64,000 nucleotides of DNA from WHTX01 sp038255145 (GTDB lineage: Bacteria > Actinomycetota > Acidimicrobiia > Acidimicrobiales > CAIXPF01): assembly GCA_038255145.1 (NCBI GenBank), contig JBBSLP010000003.1, forward strand, positions 88,017-152,016, written 5' to 3'. The translations under genes and the position numbers were made by a program. Position 1 is the first letter of the stretch. Each line of letters opens with the position of its first letter. Below are positions 1 to 10,336 of the stretch, one piece after another. The notes below the pieces were generated by a model. It was not told the DNA's origin, did no database searches, and was given only the letters and a program-made list of their open reading frames with translations.

Positions 1-531
1 GGTGGGGAAGGCGGGACGGCGGTAGCGGATGACCCGTCGGGGCTCGAGGTGGATGGTGACGGCCAGCTCGAGGCCATCGCGCCAGGCCCGGGCCTCGGTG
101 AAGCTCAGCGGCTCGACGTCCATGCCCAGGCGCTCGAGCTCGTCCACGATGGACACGGCCACCACCCGGGCGTCGTAGCCCGTGGTCACGAAGGCCCGGC
201 GGACACGTTCGTCCTCGTCCTCGGGGTGGAGGGGTTCGAGGGCGCAGGGGAGCTGCACCCCGGCCAACAGCCGGTCGAGGGCACCGCTGTCCTCGTGGAT
301 GGGGTGGGTCACCGCGGGCTCGGGGTGGGGCTCGGGTCGGAACAGCGCCTTGTCGGGACGCAGGCGACGATCGCCACCCAGGGGCACCACATGGGGATCA
401 TCCTCGAACGTCACGTATTCGTGACCGGTCCGACGTCGGCTACCGCCGACGTACACGACCACGCTGAGGCCGATCATCACCAACAGCGACACGGCGATGA
501 ACACCGCGCCCAGCTGGATGAAGCCGGTCAT
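1..531 (-). CDS. Membrane-anchored hypothetical protein (partial, runs off window start)
   Basis: I do not recognise this protein. Read on the minus strand from ATG at 531 it stays open for 177 codons to the window edge, so the 3' end is missing. It begins MTGFIQLGAVFIAVSLLVMI, a single hydrophobic segment (about residues 4-28), then a basic stop-transfer patch (GGSRRR) and a charged, Pro/Asp/Glu-rich cytoplasmic region. That topology suggests an N-terminal anchor with a cytosolic domain. A good Shine-Dalgarno (GGAGG, 536-540 region) sits just before the start, and a TACCCT hexamer (complement of 596-601) could be its -10. Codon use is like the neighbours. It is divergent from rarA. Function unknown. 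Confidence 0.7.
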   Translation of the reverse strand, partial: MTGFIQLGAVFIAVSLLVMIGLSVVVYVGGSRRRTGHEYVTFEDDPHVVPLGGDRRLRPDKALFRPEPHPEPAVTHPIHEDSGALDRLLAGVQLPCALEPLHPEDEDERVRRAFVTTGYDARVVAVSIVDELERLGMDVEPLSFTEARAWRDGLELAVTIHLEPRRVIRYRRPAFPT

Positions 532-631
532 CACACCTCCGGGACGGCCGTCTGCAGGAGCGGCCAGGCGAAACGCCGCTCCTCGCCGCCAGACGAGGGT
601 AGCCGCATCCGTCGCAGAAGCGTCACAGGAC

Positions 632-637
632 TAACCT
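632..637 (+). promoter_or_regulatory. Candidate -10 (TAACCT) of a leaderless rarA transcript
   Basis: TAACCT fits TANNNT and ends 8 nt before the rarA ATG at 646. There is no Shine-Dalgarno between them, so transcription would start at or next to the A of the start codon. The same arrangement recurs upstream of many genes here (alaS, aroKB, mihF, fmt, ribH, hisG, argC, argH). Confidence 0.45.
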
Positions 638-645
638 CACCGTCG

Positions 646-2046
646 ATGCCCAGGGCCGACGCCCCCGACCTGTTCAGCGCGGCCGCCGACAGCGAGCTGG
701 CCCGCCGCGCCCCTCTCGCCGAGCGCCTGCGCCCGACGACGCTCGATGACGTCGTGGGCCAGGACCACCTCCTGGGACCGGGACGACCCCTACGGGCCCT
801 GGTGGCCACGGACCGGTTGTCCTCGGTCATCCTCTGGGGTCCGCCGGGTACGGGCAAGACCACCCTGGCCCGACTCATCGCCCGGGCGTCCTCCTCCGAG
901 CTGGTGGAGCTGTCGGCGGTCAGCGCCACGGTCAAGGACGTGCGCGAGGTCCTGGCCGGGGCCGAGCAGCGCCTGGGGGAGCACCGCCGGTCGACCATCC
1001 TCTTCCTCGACGAGGTGCACCGCTTCAACCGGGCCCAGCAGGACGCCCTGCTCCCCGGGGTCGAGCGGGGCCTCATCGTGCTCATCGGCGCCACCACCGA
1101 GAACCCCTACTTCGAGGTCAACCCGCCCCTGCTGTCCCGCTCGGTGCTGTTCCGCCTCGAGCCCCTCGGTCCGTCCGACCTGGCCACCCTGGTGCGCCGG
1201 GGACTCGACGCCCTGGGCTCGACGGCGTCCGACGAGGCCGTCGAGCTGCTGGCCGAGCTGGCCGGAGGCGATGCCCGCCATGCCCTGGGCGTGGTCGAGG
1301 TGGCCGTGGCCCTGGCCGGCAAGGCCCCCGTCGGGGTGGCCCAGGTCAACGACGCCCTGGGCACCCGGTCCCTGCGCTACGGGGTCGACGGCCACTACGA
1401 CGCCATCAGCGCGCTCATCAAGTCGGTGCGGGGATCCGACCCCGACGCCGGGCTGTACTGGCTGGCCCAGATGCTCGAAGCCGGTGACGACGCCCGCTTC
1501 ATCGCCCGCCGCCTGGTCATCCTGGCGTCCGAGGACGTGGGCCTGGCCGACCCCCAGGCCCTGGTGGTGGCCACCGCCGCCGCCCACGCGCTCGAGTTCG
1601 TGGGCCTGCCCGAGGCTCGGTTGAACCTGGCCCAGGCCGTCGTCTACCTGGCCACCGCGCCCAAGTCGAACCGGGTCTACGCGGCCCTGGCCGCGGCCAC
1701 CGAGGATGTGCGCACGGTGGCGACGCGGGGCGTGCCCATGCACCTGCGCGGCGCCGGCTACCGGGGGGCGGGGGATCTGGGCCACGGGGTGGGCTACCGC
1801 TACCCCCACGACGACCCTTCGGGCTGGGTCGACCAGGAGTACCGGCCCGACGAGGTGGCCGGGCACGGGTACTACGAGCCCTCGGGGCACGGCTTCGAGG
1901 GCCGCCTGGGCGACCGCTGGCGGCCCAACCGCCGCCTGGGTCCCCCGGACGGTGGGCCCGACGGCACCCCGGTGGACGATGAGGCGGGCGATCAGGCGGG
2001 ACAGGTCGAGGGACACCCAGAGCGAAAGAGTGGAGCTACCCCGTGA
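646..2046 (+). CDS. rarA: Replication-associated recombination protein RarA (MgsA), AAA+ ATPase
   Basis: RarA is a tetrameric AAA+ ATPase related to clamp loaders that acts at stalled replication forks. The 466-residue product has Walker A GPPGTGKTT near residues 65-73, Walker B ILFLDEVHRF near 118-127, and the family's C-terminal oligomerisation region (HYDAISALIKSVRGSDPDA and EDVGLADP). The frame is open far upstream, but homology begins at MPRADAPDLFS. ATG 646 fits that and sits 8 nt after a TAACCT hexamer. The last ~60 residues are a polar Gly/Pro/Asp tail not typical of the family core. The stop overlaps GTG 2043 of the next small gene. The usual actinobacterial neighbour alaS follows. 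Confidence 0.95.
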   Translation: MPRADAPDLFSAAADSELARRAPLAERLRPTTLDDVVGQDHLLGPGRPLRALVATDRLSSVILWGPPGTGKTTLARLIARASSSELVELSAVSATVKDVREVLAGAEQRLGEHRRSTILFLDEVHRFNRAQQDALLPGVERGLIVLIGATTENPYFEVNPPLLSRSVLFRLEPLGPSDLATLVRRGLDALGSTASDEAVELLAELAGGDARHALGVVEVAVALAGKAPVGVAQVNDALGTRSLRYGVDGHYDAISALIKSVRGSDPDAGLYWLAQMLEAGDDARFIARRLVILASEDVGLADPQALVVATAAAHALEFVGLPEARLNLAQAVVYLATAPKSNRVYAALAAATEDVRTVATRGVPMHLRGAGYRGAGDLGHGVGYRYPHDDPSGWVDQEYRPDEVAGHGYYEPSGHGFEGRLGDRWRPNRRLGPPDGGPDGTPVDDEAGDQAGQVEGHPERKSGATP

Positions 2047-2183
2047 TGTTGCGTCTGCGTTGGCTGGTGCTCGGAGCGTTGGCCGGCATCGGCGGTCGAT
2101 GGTGGGCGTTGCGACGGGCCAAGGACCTCGGTCGCCGGGTGACACCGGGCGCCCAGGTGCGGGTGGACCGCTACCGGCGCTGA
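2043..2183 (+). CDS. Small membrane protein, DUF6167-like
   Basis: A 46-codon ORF whose GTG overlaps the rarA stop as GTGA (ATG 2046 is an in-frame alternative). It begins MLRLRWLVLGALAGIGGRWW and continues with a basic amphipathic stretch (RRAKDLGRRVTPG) ending VRVDRYRR. One N-terminal transmembrane helix followed by a basic tail matches the small DUF6167-type proteins commonly found just upstream of alaS in Actinomycetota. The assignment rests on position, size and shape rather than an alignment. No catalytic motif is visible and the function is unknown. Confidence 0.55.
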   Translation: MMLRLRWLVLGALAGIGGRWWALRRAKDLGRRVTPGAQVRVDRYRR

Positions 2184-2225
2184 CCGGCCCGGGGAGCGCT
2201 TCGGGGCCCAGGGGTGGGGGCCGAC

Positions 2226-2231
2226 TAGGAT
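2226..2231 (+). promoter_or_regulatory. Candidate -10 (TAGGAT) for alaS
   Basis: TAGGAT ends 8 nt before ATG 2240 and no ribosome binding site lies between. The same hexamer precedes mihF (24214) and rpoZ (25228). Confidence 0.45.
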
Positions 2232-2239
2232 CCCCACGG

Positions 2240-4896
<2,657 letters not shown>

Positions 4897-4900
<4 letters not shown>

Positions 4901-5400
4901 GCGGCGCCGCTCCGTCGGATCGGGCCCGGGGCGGGCCCACGGACCGACGGATACCCGAAGATCGTCGCGCGCTGGGCGTCGACCTGGGCAGCAAGCGCAT
5001 CGGCCTGGCCATCTCCGACTCGGCCGGCACCATGGCCATGCCCTACGAGGTCCTCCAGCGCACCGGTGACGAGGCCCGGGACCACCGCCGCATCGCCGAG
5101 GCCGTCGCCGAGGTCGAGGCGGCGACCGTCGTGGTGGGCCTGCCCCTGTCCCTCGACGGGGGTACCGGTCCGGCCGCCCAGGGCGTGCTCGACGAGGTGG
5201 CCCGCCTGGCCAAGGTCGTGGCCGTGCCCGTCGAGGTCATCGACGAGCGCTTCACCACCGTCACCGCCGATCGTGATCTCCTGCAGATGCGCATGCGGGC
5301 CCAGGCCCGGCGTCGGGTCATCGACAAGGTGGCCGCGGCCGTGCTGCTGCAGACGTGGCTGGACTCCCTGCCGCCCCGCGTCCCGGGGACGCCGTCGTGA
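4897..5400 (+). CDS. ruvX: Putative pre-16S rRNA nuclease / Holliday junction resolvase RuvX (YqgF)
   Basis: RuvX/YqgF is an RNase H-fold nuclease implicated in 16S 5'-end maturation. The fold motifs are intact: LGVDLGSKRIG with the first catalytic Asp, VVVGLPLSLDG, EVIDERFTTVTAD with the catalytic Glu, and VIDKVAAAVLLQTWLD with the last Asp. No ATG, GTG or TTG occurs in frame between the preceding in-frame stop at 4654-4656 and ATG 5032, and ATG 5032 would delete the first catalytic Asp. The best start is CTG 4897, which overlaps the alaS stop as CTGA and gives 167 residues with a ~25-residue polar N-terminus. See findings on CTG starts. Confidence 0.85.
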
Positions 5401-5435
5401 GCTGCCCACGTGAGCTCCTGCCCATGAACCCCGCG

Positions 5436-5470
5436 ACGTGTACTTCGACGTGCCCTTCGACGTGTACCGA
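5436..5470 (+). repeat. Short 12-nt tandem repeat in the ruvX-mltG junction
   Basis: About three imperfect copies of TTCGACGTGYMC lie in the 96-nt gap between ruvX and mltG. Read from GTG 5397 (overlapping the ruvX stop) they would encode a Cys/Thr/Ser repeat inside a 36-codon ORF. Confidence 0.5.
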
Positions 5471-5496
5471 CGGAACGCAACTGGAGCGGCGGCCAC

Positions 5497-6846
5497 ATGC
5501 CCGATGACCCCATGGGCCGCGGCCCTCGGGACCGCGGTGTCGGCGACGGCCGCTCCCGGTCGGACCAGGACGACCGGGACGACGACGAGCTCGACGTGCC
5601 CCGGTGGCTGGCCTCGGAACGGCCCGCAGCGGACGCACCGGCCCGCGCTCCCCGCGCTCCCCGCGCTCCCCGCGCTCCCCGCGCCGACGCATCCCGTGAC
5701 CTGCGCCGGGGCCAGGGCGGGGATCCCGGGGACGAGGATGATGGCTACGGCGCGTTCCTCGATTTCGACGGTGCCGACCGCCGCGACTACGTGCGCCTGC
5801 CCCGCCGCAGCGGCATCGGCCGCCGGTTGGTGCTCGGCGTGGGTGTCGTCGTCGTCATGGCCGTGCTCGCCGTCACCGTGGGTGCGTGGTGGGGTCTGCG
5901 CCAGCTCGACCCGCCCGGCCCCCCCGGCGAGGCCGTCGCCGTGATGATCCCCGAGGGGGCCTCGGCCCAGGAGATCGGTGCCGTGCTCGCCGGTTCGGGC
6001 GTGGTGGGCAACGCCCGCCTCTTCCGCGAGTACGTCCGCTTCCGGGGGTCGGGCGACAAGGGGTTCCTGGCCGGCCGCTACGCCTTCAACCTGTCCTCCA
6101 GCATGGGCGAGGCCCTGGCCGCACTGGAGAAGGGGCCCATCCCCCTGGCCTTCGTGCAGGTCACCTTGCCCGAAGGCCTGCGGGTTCCCGAGATCGCCGC
6201 CCGGCTGACGGAGGTGCCGTGGTTCAGCCCCGAGGCCATCAACGCCGCGCTCGACGGCACCACGGTGCGCTCGCCGTTCCAGCCTGCCGACGTGGGCACC
6301 CTCGAGGGTCTGGTCTTCCCCGACACGTACCAGGTCGAGGAGGGCAACACCCCCGTCGACGTGGTCACCAAGGCCGTGGGCCAGTTGCGCGCGGTGGCCA
6401 CCGCCGTCGGCCTCGAGCAGGGAGCGGCCGACCTGGGCTACTCGCCGTACCAGATCCTCACCATCGCCTCCCTCATCGAGCGCGAGGCGGGCACGGCCGA
6501 GGACCGACCCAAGATCGCCCGGGTCATCTACAACCGCATCGCCGAGGACATGCGGCTCGACATCGACGCCACGGTGGCCTACGCCGTCGGGGGCAAGACC
6601 GACCCCCTGACCGAGTCCGACCTCGAGGTCGACAGCCCGTACAACACCCGGCTGTACAAGGGGCTGCCGCCGACCCCCATCGCCTCGCCCGGTCAGGCGT
6701 CCATCGAGGCCGCCCTGCACCCCGCCGAGGGCGACTGGCTGTATTACGTGCTGGCCGACACCGACGGCAACCACTACTTCACCCCCGATTACGACGACTT
6801 CCTCAACGCCGTCGACGAGGGCCGGGCCGCGGGGCTTTTCCCGTGA
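5497..6846 (+). CDS. mltG: Endolytic transglycosylase MltG (YceG family)
   Basis: MltG is a membrane-bound lytic transglycosylase that cleaves nascent peptidoglycan strands. The 449-residue protein has a ~105-residue cytosolic N-terminus rich in Arg/Asp, including an RAP repeat, then one transmembrane helix (about 109-133, RLVLGVGVVVVMAVLAVTVG). The extracellular YceG domain follows. Its catalytic Glu lies in IASLIEREAG (about residue 328), and the signature YNTRLYKGLPPTPIASPG and NHYFTPDYDDF are present. ATG 5497 is preceded by GGAGCGG. The gene sits in the standard ruvX-mltG-aroE order and its stop overlaps the aroE GTG. Confidence 0.95.
   Translation: MPDDPMGRGPRDRGVGDGRSRSDQDDRDDDELDVPRWLASERPAADAPARAPRAPRAPRAPRADASRDLRRGQGGDPGDEDDGYGAFLDFDGADRRDYVRLPRRSGIGRRLVLGVGVVVVMAVLAVTVGAWWGLRQLDPPGPPGEAVAVMIPEGASAQEIGAVLAGSGVVGNARLFREYVRFRGSGDKGFLAGRYAFNLSSSMGEALAALEKGPIPLAFVQVTLPEGLRVPEIAARLTEVPWFSPEAINAALDGTTVRSPFQPADVGTLEGLVFPDTYQVEEGNTPVDVVTKAVGQLRAVATAVGLEQGAADLGYSPYQILTIASLIEREAGTAEDRPKIARVIYNRIAEDMRLDIDATVAYAVGGKTDPLTESDLEVDSPYNTRLYKGLPPTPIASPGQASIEAALHPAEGDWLYYVLADTDGNHYFTPDYDDFLNAVDEGRAAGLFP
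5644..5679 (+). repeat. Four 9-nt tandem repeats CGCGCTCCC inside mltG
   Basis: Perfect 9-nt units encode an (Arg-Ala-Pro) run in the cytosolic N-terminus of MltG. Being in frame, copy-number change would alter only linker length. Confidence 0.8.
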
Positions 6847-7700
6847 GCCCCCGGCCCCTCAGCTTCCCTCTGGGATCGACCCGGGTCGCCGCGGTCATCG
6901 GCCGACCGGTGCGCCACTCGCTGTCGCCCGTGATGCACAACGCCGCCTTCGCGGCGTCGGGGCTGGACTGGGTCTACGTGGCCTTCGAGGTGCCCGATGG
7001 GGGTGCCGCCGCCGCCCTCGACGCCGTGCGGGCCCTGGGCATCGAGGGGCTGTCGGTGACCATGCCCCACAAGACGGACGTGGCCCGGGCCGTGGACCGC
7101 TGCTCCGTGGTGGCCGAGCAGCTCGACGCCGTCAACTGCGTACGCCGGGTCGGTGGCCAGCTGGTGGGGGAGAACACCGACGGCGAGGGCCTGATGCGCT
7201 CGCTGCGCGAGTCGGCGGGCTTCGATGCCGCAGGTCAGCGCTGTGTCGTGCTCGGTGCCGGAGGTGCGGCCCGGGCCGTGGTGCTGGCCCTGGCCGCGGC
7301 GGGAGCGGCCGAGGTGGCCGTCGTCAACCGGTCCCGGGAGCGGGCCGAGCAGGCTGCGGCGCTGGCCGGGCCGGTGGGTCGCGTGCGGGGGGTCGACGCC
7401 GTCGACGGGGCCGCCCTGGTCGTCAACGCCACCCCCGTGGGCATGGCGGGGACGGCCGGCGGAGCGGCCGACGACAGCCCGGTGGCGGCGGCCCGCCTGG
7501 GGCCCGGCCAGGTGATCGCCGATCTCGTCTACCACCCGTTGCGCACCCCGCTGCTGGAACTGGCTGCCCTCCGGGGTGCAGCGCAGGTCAGCGGCCTGGG
7601 TATGCTGCTCCACCAGGCGGGTCTCGCGTTCGAGCTGTGGACGGGTGTCCCGGCGCCCATCGAGGCGATGCGGGTTGCTGCGCTGGCGCAACTCGGTTGA
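6843..7700 (+). CDS. aroE: Shikimate dehydrogenase
   Basis: AroE reduces 3-dehydroshikimate to shikimate with NADPH. The 285-residue product shows the substrate site SLSPVMHNAAF, the catalytic Lys in TMPHKTD (about residue 76), the Asp in ENTDGEG, the NADP-binding GAGGAARAV, and the C-terminal GLGMLLHQAG with its conserved Gln. GTG 6843 overlaps the mltG stop (GTGA), which implies translational coupling. aroC, often found between aroE and aroK in Actinomycetota, is absent. Two unrelated genes lie between this gene and aroKB. Confidence 0.96.
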   Translation: MSPRPLSFPLGSTRVAAVIGRPVRHSLSPVMHNAAFAASGLDWVYVAFEVPDGGAAAALDAVRALGIEGLSVTMPHKTDVARAVDRCSVVAEQLDAVNCVRRVGGQLVGENTDGEGLMRSLRESAGFDAAGQRCVVLGAGGAARAVVLALAAAGAAEVAVVNRSRERAEQAAALAGPVGRVRGVDAVDGAALVVNATPVGMAGTAGGAADDSPVAAARLGPGQVIADLVYHPLRTPLLELAALRGAAQVSGLGMLLHQAGLAFELWTGVPAPIEAMRVAALAQLG

Positions 7701-7741
7701 CCAACTCGATGGCTCAGAGCACGAACGGTGACATCGTCAGG

Positions 7742-7747
7742 TAAACT
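7742..7747 (+). promoter_or_regulatory. Candidate -10 (TAAACT) for the DUF4388 gene
   Basis: TAAACT within GGTAAACTGG lies in the 121-nt gap after aroE, about 75 nt before the GTG at 7822. No convincing -35 is seen. A GGAGG-type ribosome site (7803-7815) lies downstream, so this transcript would have a leader, unlike most in this window. Confidence 0.35.
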
Positions 7748-7821
7748 GGCATCGAGCCGCGCATCTGTCCCTACGAACATGACCAGCGTTCCGGGTCGGG
7801 CCGGAGGACTGGAGGCCCAAG

Positions 7822-9543
7822 GTGTCGCTGCAAGGAACGATCGAGACGTTCGCCATCGCAGATGTGCTGCGCCTGCTCGCGGCGACGAGCAAGTCCGGCC
7901 GTCTCCAGGTGCAGGGCCCATCGCGCTCCGGCACCGTGTGGGTGGACGATGCCCGGGTGCTATCGGCGGAATCGCCGTCGGTGCCCAATGCCAGCCAGCC
8001 GGCCGACGTGCTGTTCCAGTTGCTCCGCTTCGAGCGGGGCTCGTTCCGATTCGACCTCGACCGGTACCCGCCCTCGCCCGGTGAGCCCGTCGACATCGAG
8101 CAGGCGCTCGGCGACGCCGAGTCCATGCTCGCCGAGTGGCGGGAGCTCGAGAAGTCGATCCCCTCCACCGAGGCGTGGGTCAGCCTCAAGCGGGACCTCA
8201 AGGACGCCACGGTCACCATCTCGGCCGACCAGTGGAAGACCGTCGGTGCCGTGGGCAGTGGTCGCACCATCAGCTCGTTGGGTGACACCCTGAGCTTGGG
8301 CGAGCTCGAGACCTACCGGGCCGTCGACCAGCTGCTCGGCCTGGGTCTCGTCGACATCGGCACCCGTCCCCTGACCGCCCCGCCCGAGGCCATCGCCCCG
8401 CCTGCACCTCCCGTGCTGCCCCCGGTGGCACCGGGGGCCCCCGTGGTCGAGCCCGCCGAGGACAGCGACGCCCGTCGCCGCCTCGATGCCGCCGCCTCGA
8501 CCAGCGCCCTGTTCACCCCGGCCACCAACGGCACCACCGAGTCGGCGCCCAGCCCCGTCCGGCCCGTGGCCGAGGCGCCGCCTGCGCCCGCCGAGCCGCC
8601 GGCGGCGATCAGCTTCGCGCCGCCTCCGGCCGCACCGGCGCCCCCGTCCGAGCCCGGCCTGCGGGCCGACGCCGGCCTCACCCAGTCCTGGGTGGCGCCC
8701 ACCGACCCTGCGCCCGCCTTCCCTCCTTCGTTCGACCCCCCGTCCTACGAGCCGGCGCCGTTCGATCCTCCGTCGGTCGACCGCGGTGACCTGGACCACG
8801 GCAGCACCGAGAACGGCAGCCTGGCCGGCAGCGCGACGACCACAGGGGCGACCGCCGAGGCCAGCCCGGTCGAGCCCGCCCCGGCGGCGTCGACGGCTGC
8901 CACCGCGCCGGCCGCCACCGCCGCACCTGCCGCCGCCGACCACGTGCCCCCTGGTTACAGCGGCCTGGGCCAGTCCTCCTACGGCGAGTACCCCTATGGG
9001 GCCTCGAGCTACGGCGCCACCGACGAGCGCACCACGTTCGAGTTCACCACGCCCTTCGCCCAGCCCCCGGCTCCGCCGGCCGGGCCCTCGCCCGAGGTGG
9101 AGATCTCCTCGGGTCGGTGGATCGCCCCGCCGGCCCCTCCCAGCCCTGAGGGCGGGAGCAGTCCGGCCGGGTCACCGTTGTTCGAGGCTCCGGCTCCTCC
9201 GCCCCCCCCGGCACCCCCGGTGCCGCCCGCCGGTGCGTCGGTGCCGGGCTCGGGCTGGTCGCCTTCGGCCTGGTACGACGGCTCCGCTCCCGAGCGCATC
9301 GCCCCGCCGCCGCCCCCGCCTCCTCCGCCCGGCGGTCCGGCCTGGGGTGAGCCGCCGACGGCCAGGGACGCCAACGGCGCTGGTGACAGCGCCGTGGCCA
9401 CCGCCGCCAACGGCTCGGCCGACGAGACGGGTTCGACCGAGGACGCCGCCAACATCGAGCGTCAGCTCTTCAACCTGAGCGAGCGGGCCCGCGAGGCGGT
9501 CAAGCGCTCGAGCGGCCTGTTCGACGGGCGCCCCCGCCGCTGA
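7822..9543 (+). CDS. DUF4388-domain protein with long Pro/Ala-rich linker
   Basis: The first ~75 residues (MSLQGTIETFAIADVLRLLA, then SGRLQV and GTVWVDDARVLSAE) match the DUF4388/PATAN-type regulatory domain often found in bacterial signalling and gliding proteins. A helical, possibly winged-helix stretch reaches about residue 185 (SLGELETYRAVDQLLGLGLVD). Residues ~190-535 are low-complexity Pro/Ala/Ser with poly-Pro runs, and the end is a short charged helix (NIERQLFNLSERAREAVKRS). No transmembrane segment or enzyme motif is seen. GTG 7822 follows a strong Shine-Dalgarno (GGAGGACTGGAGG). It is followed by a prepilin peptidase. Role unknown; a scaffold or signalling adaptor is plausible. Confidence 0.8.
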   Translation: MSLQGTIETFAIADVLRLLAATSKSGRLQVQGPSRSGTVWVDDARVLSAESPSVPNASQPADVLFQLLRFERGSFRFDLDRYPPSPGEPVDIEQALGDAESMLAEWRELEKSIPSTEAWVSLKRDLKDATVTISADQWKTVGAVGSGRTISSLGDTLSLGELETYRAVDQLLGLGLVDIGTRPLTAPPEAIAPPAPPVLPPVAPGAPVVEPAEDSDARRRLDAAASTSALFTPATNGTTESAPSPVRPVAEAPPAPAEPPAAISFAPPPAAPAPPSEPGLRADAGLTQSWVAPTDPAPAFPPSFDPPSYEPAPFDPPSVDRGDLDHGSTENGSLAGSATTTGATAEASPVEPAPAASTAATAPAATAAPAAADHVPPGYSGLGQSSYGEYPYGASSYGATDERTTFEFTTPFAQPPAPPAGPSPEVEISSGRWIAPPAPPSPEGGSSPAGSPLFEAPAPPPPPAPPVPPAGASVPGSGWSPSAWYDGSAPERIAPPPPPPPPPGGPAWGEPPTARDANGAGDSAVATAANGSADETGSTEDAANIERQLFNLSERAREAVKRSSGLFDGRPRR

Positions 9544-9570
9544 CGTCGGCTGCGGGGGACAGCGCGGCCG

Positions 9571-10257
9571 GTGTCGTCCCTCGTCGTGGTGCTGTGCGCT
9601 GTGGTCGGGGCCATGCTCGGCCCGGCTGCAGCGGGCGCCTCGCGGGTCCTACACCAGCGCCCTCCCCGTCTCGATGAGCTGACCGGCGGCTACCGCCGAG
9701 GAGACACTCGCACCATCGTGTGCACGGTCGGCACCGCAGCGCTGTTCGCCGCCGCGGCCGCCCTGTACGGCTGGTCGTGGTGGCTGGTGCCGGTGCTGTT
9801 CCTGATCGTCGTGCTCCTCGTCGTGGCCGCTGTCGACTTCGAGCACTACCTGATCCCCAACCGGATCGTGTTCCCCTCGTTGGGCGCCGCGGCCGTGCTC
9901 GTCGCCGTGGCTGCGGTCGGCGCCCATCGGCCGGGCTCCCTGGGCACGGCGTCGGTTGGAGCGGTGGCCTTCTGGCTGGTGCTCTTCGTGCTCCACCTCG
10001 TCAACCCCGCAGGCATGGGCTTCGGCGACGTGAAGTTCTCCCTGCTCCTGGGCCTGTACCTCGGTTGGGCGGCCGGCACCTACCCCGGTGCGCTCTACCT
10101 GGTGCTGTTGGCCCTGCTCGTGGCCAGCCTCAGCGGTTCTGTGGTCGGCGTCGTGCTCCTGATCCGCCGGGGCCGGGGGGCCCACTACCCCTTCGGACCC
10201 TGGTTGGGCCTGGGCACCCTGGTCGTGCTGGCCGGGGCCGAGTTGCTGCGTTCCTGA
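9571..10257 (+). CDS. Prepilin peptidase (type IV leader peptidase, A24 family)
   Basis: This is an integral membrane aspartic protease that cleaves prepilin-like signal peptides. The 228-residue protein is almost entirely hydrophobic with about six to seven helices. It keeps both catalytic Asp motifs: VDFEHYLIPNR and the GMGFGDVKF (GxGD) motif. The N-terminal methyltransferase region with its CxxC zinc motifs is missing, so this is the short form. GTG 9571 is the chosen start. No pilin, secretin or assembly ATPase lies in the window, so its substrates must be encoded elsewhere. Confidence 0.88.
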   Translation: MSSLVVVLCAVVGAMLGPAAAGASRVLHQRPPRLDELTGGYRRGDTRTIVCTVGTAALFAAAAALYGWSWWLVPVLFLIVVLLVVAAVDFEHYLIPNRIVFPSLGAAAVLVAVAAVGAHRPGSLGTASVGAVAFWLVLFVLHLVNPAGMGFGDVKFSLLLGLYLGWAAGTYPGALYLVLLALLVASLSGSVVGVVLLIRRGRGAHYPFGPWLGLGTLVVLAGAELLRS

Positions 10258-10322
10258 GCTGCTGCCGATCCGGGCGGCGTAGGTCCAACGGCACCCAGCC
10301 CGGTGCGGGCGCGTCGCTCAGG

Positions 10323-10328
10323 TACGCT
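10323..10328 (+). promoter_or_regulatory. Candidate -10 (TACGCT) for aroKB
   Basis: TACGCT ends 8 nt before GTG 10337, with no Shine-Dalgarno between. TACGCT is also the -10 candidate for pyrR (14756) and for the divergent pair at 51162-51171. Confidence 0.45.
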
Positions 10329-10336
10329 TCCCCGCC

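Noticed and set aside
49..645. Plus-strand extension of RarA by 199 codons
   Set aside because: No homology upstream of MPRADAPDLFS; the region is explained by a minus-strand membrane protein with a good ribosome site.
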